Shown here in pieces: positions 58,646-64,000 of a DNA stretch of 64,000 nt. A program made the position numbers and the translations under genes. How positions within the stretch are numbered: position 1 is the first letter of the stretch; each line of letters begins with the position of its first letter. The notes under the pieces were generated by a model. That model made no database searches. It was not told the origin of the DNA and saw only the letters and a program-made list of their open reading frames with translations. The DNA lies in NCBI GenBank assembly GCA_029204225.1, contig CM055106.1, positions 49,796,908 to 49,860,907 of the forward strand, given 5' to 3'. This stretch comes from Diphasiastrum complanatum. Lineage: Eukaryota; Streptophyta; Lycopodiopsida; Lycopodiales; Lycopodiaceae.

Positions 58646-60925
58646 TGCTCTCTGAACTATCCTCACAGAGAAACGTGCATCCGAACCAGAAACCCTAATG
58701 CATTTATGGGATTCTAGGCCCGTCGAGCCAGGAATTGGTCACATTCAGTGAAAAACAATCAACACCTCAAACGGGAGCTGTCCACAAGTTCGTGGGCTCG
58801 ACACAAACCCACAAGATCATTTGTAGCTCAATTTTGATGTCGTTTGTCCAAAAATGACTCTTTTGTCGGGGGAAATGCATAAAATGGACTACTTTTCAAC
58901 ATCCTCGAGAACCGTTCCAGTGTCATTGAAAGAAGTCCATTTTTTAGACTGTCTATTCCGTCATGTGCTGCATGCCGATGCAAACCTACAACACTAAACT
59001 GGGCTCCAAATGGTTCAGTGTTCACAATGAAACATGCATCCGAACCAAAAACCCTAAACGTAGTATTGGGATTCTAGGCTCGTTGAGCCAAGAATTGGTA
59101 GGATTCAGTAAAAAATGATCAAAACTTTGGAGGGGAGGTGTCCACATGTTTGTGGACTTGACACAAATCCATAGGACCATTTGCAGCCCAATTCCGATGT
59201 CGTTTGTCCGAAAACGCTCTTTCTGTCGTGGGGGAAATGCCACGAAATGGAGTACTTTCTAACATTCCCGAGACTTGGTCCAATGTCACCGAATGGAGTC
59301 ATCTGGACCAGAAACCCAAAAGGTAGTCCTAGGATTCTAGGCCCGTCGAGCCAGAAAATGGTCAGATTCAGTAAAAAATGGTCAAAACTTCGGACAAGAG
59401 GTGTTCACATGTTCATGGGCTTGACACAAATGCACAGGTTCATTTGCAGTTCAATTGTGACGTCATTTGTCCGGAAATGCCCTTCTGGAATGCCACTAAA
59501 TGGACTACTTTCCAACATTTTTGAGAATTGGTCCAGTGTCACCGAATGGAGTTCATTTTTCAAACCCTTTGTTTCGTCCTGTGCTATATGTCGAGAACAA
59601 TTCACAGGACTAAACTGAGCTCCAAACGGTTCAATAACGTGCATCCAAACTGGAAATTCCTAAATGCAGTCTTGGGATTCTAGGCCCGTTGAGCCAAGAA
59701 TTGGTCGGATTCATCAGTACAAGACAGTCAGAACTTTGAACGGGAGGTGTCCACGGTTTGTGGGCTCGATACGAATCCATAGCATCATTTGCAGCTCAAT
59801 TCTGACACCGTTTGTCTGAAAATGCACTTTTTGTCAAGGGAAATGCCACTAAATGAACTACTTTTCAACATTCCTGAGAATTGGTCCAGTGTCACCGAAT
59901 GGAGTCTGTTTTTTAGATCCTCTGCACTGTCTTGTGCTAGACGTTGAGATGAACCCACACGACTAAAACGGGCTCCAAACAGTTCAATACTCACAGCGAA
60001 ACGTGCATCCGAACCATTAAAAACCCTAAACATAGTCCTAGGATTCTAGGCCCGTCGAGCTAGAAATTGGTTGGATTCAGTAAAAAATGGTCAGAACTTT
60101 AGATGGGAGGTGTCCACAGGTTTGTGGGCTTGACACAAACCCACATGACCATTTACAACTCAATTATGACGTCGTTTGTCTGGAACGCCCTTTCTGTCGG
60201 TGGGAATGCCAGCAAATGAATGGACTACTTTTTAACATTTCCGAGAATTGGTCCAGTGTCACCAAACGGAGTCCGTTTCTTAGACCCTCTATTTCGTCTT
60301 GTGCTACACGTCGAGACGAACCCACGGGAGTAAACTGGGCTCCAAACAGTTCAAAACTCACCGCGAAACGTGCCTCTGAACCAGAAACCCTAGACGTAGT
60401 CCTTGGAATCTAGGCCCATAGAGCCAGGAATTAGTCGGATTCAGTAAAAAATGGTCAAAACTTTGGACAAGAGATATCCACAGGTTTGTGGGCTCGACAC
60501 AAACCCACAAGATCATTTTCAGTTCAATTCTGATGTTGTTTGTTCAGAAACGGCCTTTCTGTCGGGGGGAATGCCACTAAATGGACTACTTTTCAACATT
60601 TCTCAGAATTGGTCCAGTGTCGTCAAACGGAGTCCGTTTTTCAAACCCTTTGTTTCGTCGTGTGCTACATGCCGAGAAGAACCCACAAGGCTAAACCGGA
60701 CTCCAAACGGTTCAGTACTCACAACAAAACGTGCATTTGAACCAGAAACTCTAAACGTAGTCTTGGGATTCTAGGCCCGTCGAGTCAGGAATTGGTCGGA
60801 TTCAGTAAAAAACAATCAAAACCCTTGGACGGTAGGTGTGTAGAGGTTCATGGACTCATCACGAATCCACTGGACCAGTTGTTGTTGCTCAATTCCGACG
60901 TCGTATGCTTGAAAACGCCGCACTC
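58646..60925. repeat. Tandem satellite array, monomer about 360 bp, at least six units
   Basis: The marker GGGATTCTAGGCCCGTCGAGCC and neighbours recur with the preceding CCAGAAACCCTAAA block near 58687, 59045, 59309, 59650, 60013, 60380 and 60741. Intervals are about 358, 264, 341, 363, 367 and 361 bp. One monomer has lost about 98 bp. Identity between units looks moderate, with scattered substitutions, so the array is not recent. The frames on either strand (GAQF...DQFSEMLKSSPF type) repeat with the monomers and are by-products. Confidence 0.9.
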
Positions 60926-61079
60926 TCATGAATACACACACACATACATGAACACATGCACTCATGTACATACACACACATACATCGGCCACCCATCAAC
61001 GACCATCGACTTTTCTCCTAAACCATCAGCCTCCATCCAAATCATCGGCAGTCACCCAGATCGTCAACGATGGGCATAC

Positions 61080-61234
<155 letters not shown>

Positions 61235-62984
61235 TATCATTAAAAAATAGATACAATCATACATGTACACAATCCATTTTTGATATTTTTATTGATATGA
61301 ATATGGATTGTTACAATCAAGTTGTCTTTAGAATAGTACTATATTGCAATTTCTACACTGACATGAAATAAAAACTTGTTGTCAATTCCATAATGATGAT
61401 GGACTTGCATTTTTTGGATAATAAATTTCATTGTTCCTCCACTATTTGGATAGTTTTGCTAATATCTCTACATTTGATCTCAAGCTCATGTATGTCTTTT
61501 ACGTATCTGCAAAAAATAATTCAATGTATATTGCATTTAGAATGACTGATTTATAATATGTCAAGGTTTTGATTAAGTGGTATCCATTTACTTTCAATTC
61601 TTTTACATCTCTGGTGCTGAAAGCACAGGCTAAGCATTTGTTTTTTATTTGATAACGAAAGCATATGGAAGATATTTTGATTATGCATTCTATATCTCCA
61701 TTTGATTTTTCATCTCAGTCTTTATTCATAAGCTCAAATAGTATACTATCTGGTAAAGTTTTACATATACACATAGTTGGAGTTTTGTGTAAAGTAGTGA
61801 CACTTGCAAAAAAATCTACAAATATATTCAAAGCAACAAATCAACTTAATCGGATTGTTTTTGAGCTTGTACTTATCTTTAATAAATTTTTTACATCATT
61901 ATACAGCTTACAATGAAATGATTCTAAAACTACAACATCAAGAGTAATCCATTCATCACTTCTAAAACTAGATAGTGAAATGGGCTGGATTTGCCTGAAA
62001 TTCTTTTTTAAATCGGAAATGTACATAGAATATAAATTTTTTTTCAACAATTAGCAAGTTCTTTTGTAGTTCTACCTTTATATTATAATACAATTGCTCA
62101 ATATCAATGTTTATTACATCCAACACAGTTGCAAGAGATCCAGTTGACTCTCATTCATTTATATTTGATGGATATAAATCTACAACTGAAAAATGATCAA
62201 ATTAGTGCTTTAAAAGAAATGATTTAAAATGAAATAAATATACGTCCCAAACGGGATGACCAAGAAAAAAATAGATAACATAGACACCTTTTTTTTTTAG
62301 TTTAATTTTTTAATATAAAAAGAGCTATTAGTACTTCATAAGGACGTAATAACATTTTAATCAAAAATTGTATTTTATTCAAATTTGTGACAATGTTAAC
62401 AAAAATAACTAAAAATTGATTTTTTACATGCTAAAATTCTAAACATAAATAAATCATATATATTTTTTTAATTTTAATATTTTAATTTTTTATATTTAAC
62501 ATTTTTTGGAAGTTTTACATATTTTTTTAAACAAAATTTAAAATGTAAATATTTGCAATATTAACATTTTATCTTTTACATGCAAATCATAAAATACAAA
62601 AAAGCGAGATTCTTAGAAATACACAAAATATATGAAATATAACTTTTTTTTTGAAAATAATTAGTTTTTAAAAATTAATTTAAAATGTATGATAGGAATT
62701 TAGAATACTTTAAAATTTCAATATATATAATTTCACCTATTGTAGTATTTCATTCAAGCAAATTTTGAAGAGTATTTAAAAAATAATGTTTTAGATATTG
62801 TATATAAGATCATTTGCAAAAGTAATACCCTTAATATTCTATGTTGTCATTACAATTTTTTTTTTAAATGAACAAAAATGAAAATGCAATATTTTTTAAT
62901 CATGTTGAGTATTCTAAAAATATAGAACAATAAATATGTTAAAATATTCATTACAAATGCAAAAATAAAAATTACAAAAATAAA
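61235..62984. other. AT-rich region, no gene established
   Basis: Very AT-rich. Possible minus-strand exon pieces occur: after a TTTTTTGCAG acceptor at about 61510, a frame DIHELEIKCRDISKTIQIVE ends at a stop near 61422, and another stretch lies at 61841-62050. They share orientation with the methyltransferase-like ORF at 63.0-63.6 kb and might be downstream exons of one gene, but no homology supports this. Confidence 0.35.
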
Positions 62985-63581
62985 TTAATATGTATTTTTT
63001 TTTAATGTGCTAGTACAAGCTAGATAGCCAACAAAAAAATGTGTGTGTAAATTGAGATCCTTTTGAGTTTCAATAGGAGCCTCAACAATTGCAGCTGTGT
63101 TGTCATCAACTGTGACAGTCTCAATTATAATATTGTACTGTTGGTGGGCCACCATTAAAGCAAGGCCGCTAATGTATTCTACTTTTCTGCTTGTTGGTGG
63201 TTGTGGCTTTGTGAATAATGGGACAACAAAATTTTTATCATCAGCTGTCATGCTTACCTCTCCCAACTCATCTAACAAAATTGAGAAAGATTTCATGCGC
63301 ATTCTAATAGATTCTATTAATTTATTATCTAATTCGACTACAACAACATGCTTGTATTTTTTAACAATACATGTGTTGGTTGTACTACTACCACTCAACA
63401 AATCTAACATCCAATCAACAAGGTGTGAAAAAGTTTCAATCAAATTATTTATGAATTGTTGTGGCTTTTGATATGGACAAGCCATTGAACCACTCATTAG
63501 ACTTTTCAGTTTTTTTTGTTTCAGTTGGATAGTAAAAAAAATTGCAATTTTTTTTTGGCCAGTTGTGTTGTAATATAGCAT
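62985..63581 (-). CDS. DNA N4/N6-methyltransferase-like, C-terminal part
   Basis: A 198-residue frame. In the middle it reads YQKPQQFINNLIETFSHLVD, then WMLDLLSGSSTT and HVVVVELDNKLIESIRMRM. The pattern K-P, an amphipathic helix ending in TF/LF, D-x-x-S-G-S-x-T-T, then a strand ending E-L-D with R-x-R following, is the SAM-binding motif I region at the C-terminal end of PF01555-type DNA methylases. The catalytic DPPY, which would lie upstream, is not in view. In the G-S-G-T-T loop the third residue is S, so activity is doubtful. Upstream codons (EGAQLRNEIEYITISYYS) stay in frame to a stop near 63655. The tail after residue 110 is unassigned. Host gene, or transposon or virus-derived piece: undecided. 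Confidence 0.5.
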   Translation of the reverse strand: MLYYNTTGQKKIAIFFTIQLKQKKLKSLMSGSMACPYQKPQQFINNLIETFSHLVDWMLDLLSGSSTTNTCIVKKYKHVVVVELDNKLIESIRMRMKSFSILLDELGEVSMTADDKNFVVPLFTKPQPPTSRKVEYISGLALMVAHQQYNIIIETVTVDDNTAAIVEAPIETQKDLNLHTHFFVGYLACTSTLKKNTY

Positions 63582-63837
63582 GGAGAGCTTTCCGTCTAAT
63601 GAATAATAACTAATGGTTATATATTCAATTTCATTCCGAAGTTGTGCTCCTTCAACATTTCGTTACAAAGCCTCACTCCTCCAACATTTTGTAGATTTGA
63701 TTTGTACCTATAAAAACACAATCAAATAAAAAAATAATTTTAGAAAAATGATGCATCCAAAAAGTGAAATTTGAAAAATGATCTATGCTAAACATAGAAT
63801 ATTAGTTACAAAAAAAAATAATTAAAATATGTTAAAT

Positions 63838-64000
63838 TTTCACACGTGTGGGACATCCCAAAAGTGTGATTGATCTCCTAAGATGTGGGTGATTGGACAA
63901 GGATCAAACTATAGATTGAATCCAAGATCTATCTCACAAATCTAAGTCATAAAACATGCATAAAGCATTCATCAATGTACATTCACACGTGTGAGAGACT
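63838..64000. repeat. CACACGTGTG-bearing repeat at the window edge
   Basis: TTCACACGTGTGGGAC at about 63839 and TTCACACGTGTGAGAG near 63983 flank sequence similar in style to the copia C LTR and to 11815-12462. It is probably the edge of a related LTR continuing outside the window. Confidence 0.45.

Noticed and set aside
58828-60774. Series of 65-145-residue frames in the satellite
   Set aside because: They recur once per monomer on both strands with private frame breaks, so they follow from the tandem repeat and not from genes.

Overview
The window is nuclear DNA of a land plant, in a gene-poor, transposon-packed region. The grounds are plant-type Ty1/copia and Ty3/gypsy LTR retrotransposons with initiator-Met tRNA primer sites (TGGTATCAGAGC), a plant-style universal stress protein exon, long (AG)n and (AT)n microsatellites, and no bacterial gene organisation. 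The Penelope-like reverse transcriptase copies and the site-specific DNA methyltransferase-like fragment hint at a non-seed plant (fern, lycophyte or bryophyte). That placement is inference only.

Layout. 0-1.9 kb: first exon of a universal stress protein gene on the minus strand, then small repeats and a GC-rich foldback. 1.9-6.2 kb: a 4.25-kb LTR element with GGCGCC-rich 1.2-kb LTRs and a non-coding interior, called here the GGCGCC-LTR family (LARD-like). 6.2-12.9 kb: gypsy debris, then a decayed copia element (copia A) whose 3' LTR carries a second LTR-like insertion. 12.9-15.0 kb: minus-strand copia fragments. 15.0-26.9 kb: a minus-strand GGCGCC-LTR element broken by a three-LTR copia composite (copia C) and by a solo LTR of its own family, each with a readable target duplication. 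26.9-34.7 kb: two copies of a Penelope-like RT element, each carrying an (AG)n tract, among pieces of a gypsy element that contains a MITE. 34.8-39.5 kb: a solo-like copia A LTR, then a copia element (D) with gag fused in frame to the end of integrase. 40.1-41.9 kb: a truncated GGCGCC-LTR copy. 42-43.8 kb: two possible C-terminal coding ends, a GGTACC palindrome cluster and a compound (AT)n(AG)n tract. 44.2-46.8 kb: a minus-strand LTR element with a coiled-coil ORF. 46.8-49.1 kb: degenerate copia pol. 49.1-54.6 kb: LTR-like and unassigned sequence, including a 1-kb copia LTR. 54.6-58.2 kb: a minus-strand Ty3/gypsy gag-pol. 58.7-60.9 kb: a tandem satellite of about 360 bp. 61-64 kb: (AT)n, AT-rich DNA and a methyltransferase-like ORF.

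Apart from the stress-protein exon and possibly the methyltransferase-like ORF, almost all coding sequence is retroelement-derived, and most of it carries stops, frameshifts or deletions. The most informative results are the order of nested insertions at 15-27 kb, a conserved series of GTGCT/AGCAC hairpins just downstream of the primer site in the non-coding GGCGCC-LTR family, the gag-integrase fusion, and a microsatellite that moves with the Penelope-like element. All boundaries and families were read by eye; no alignments or searches were run.
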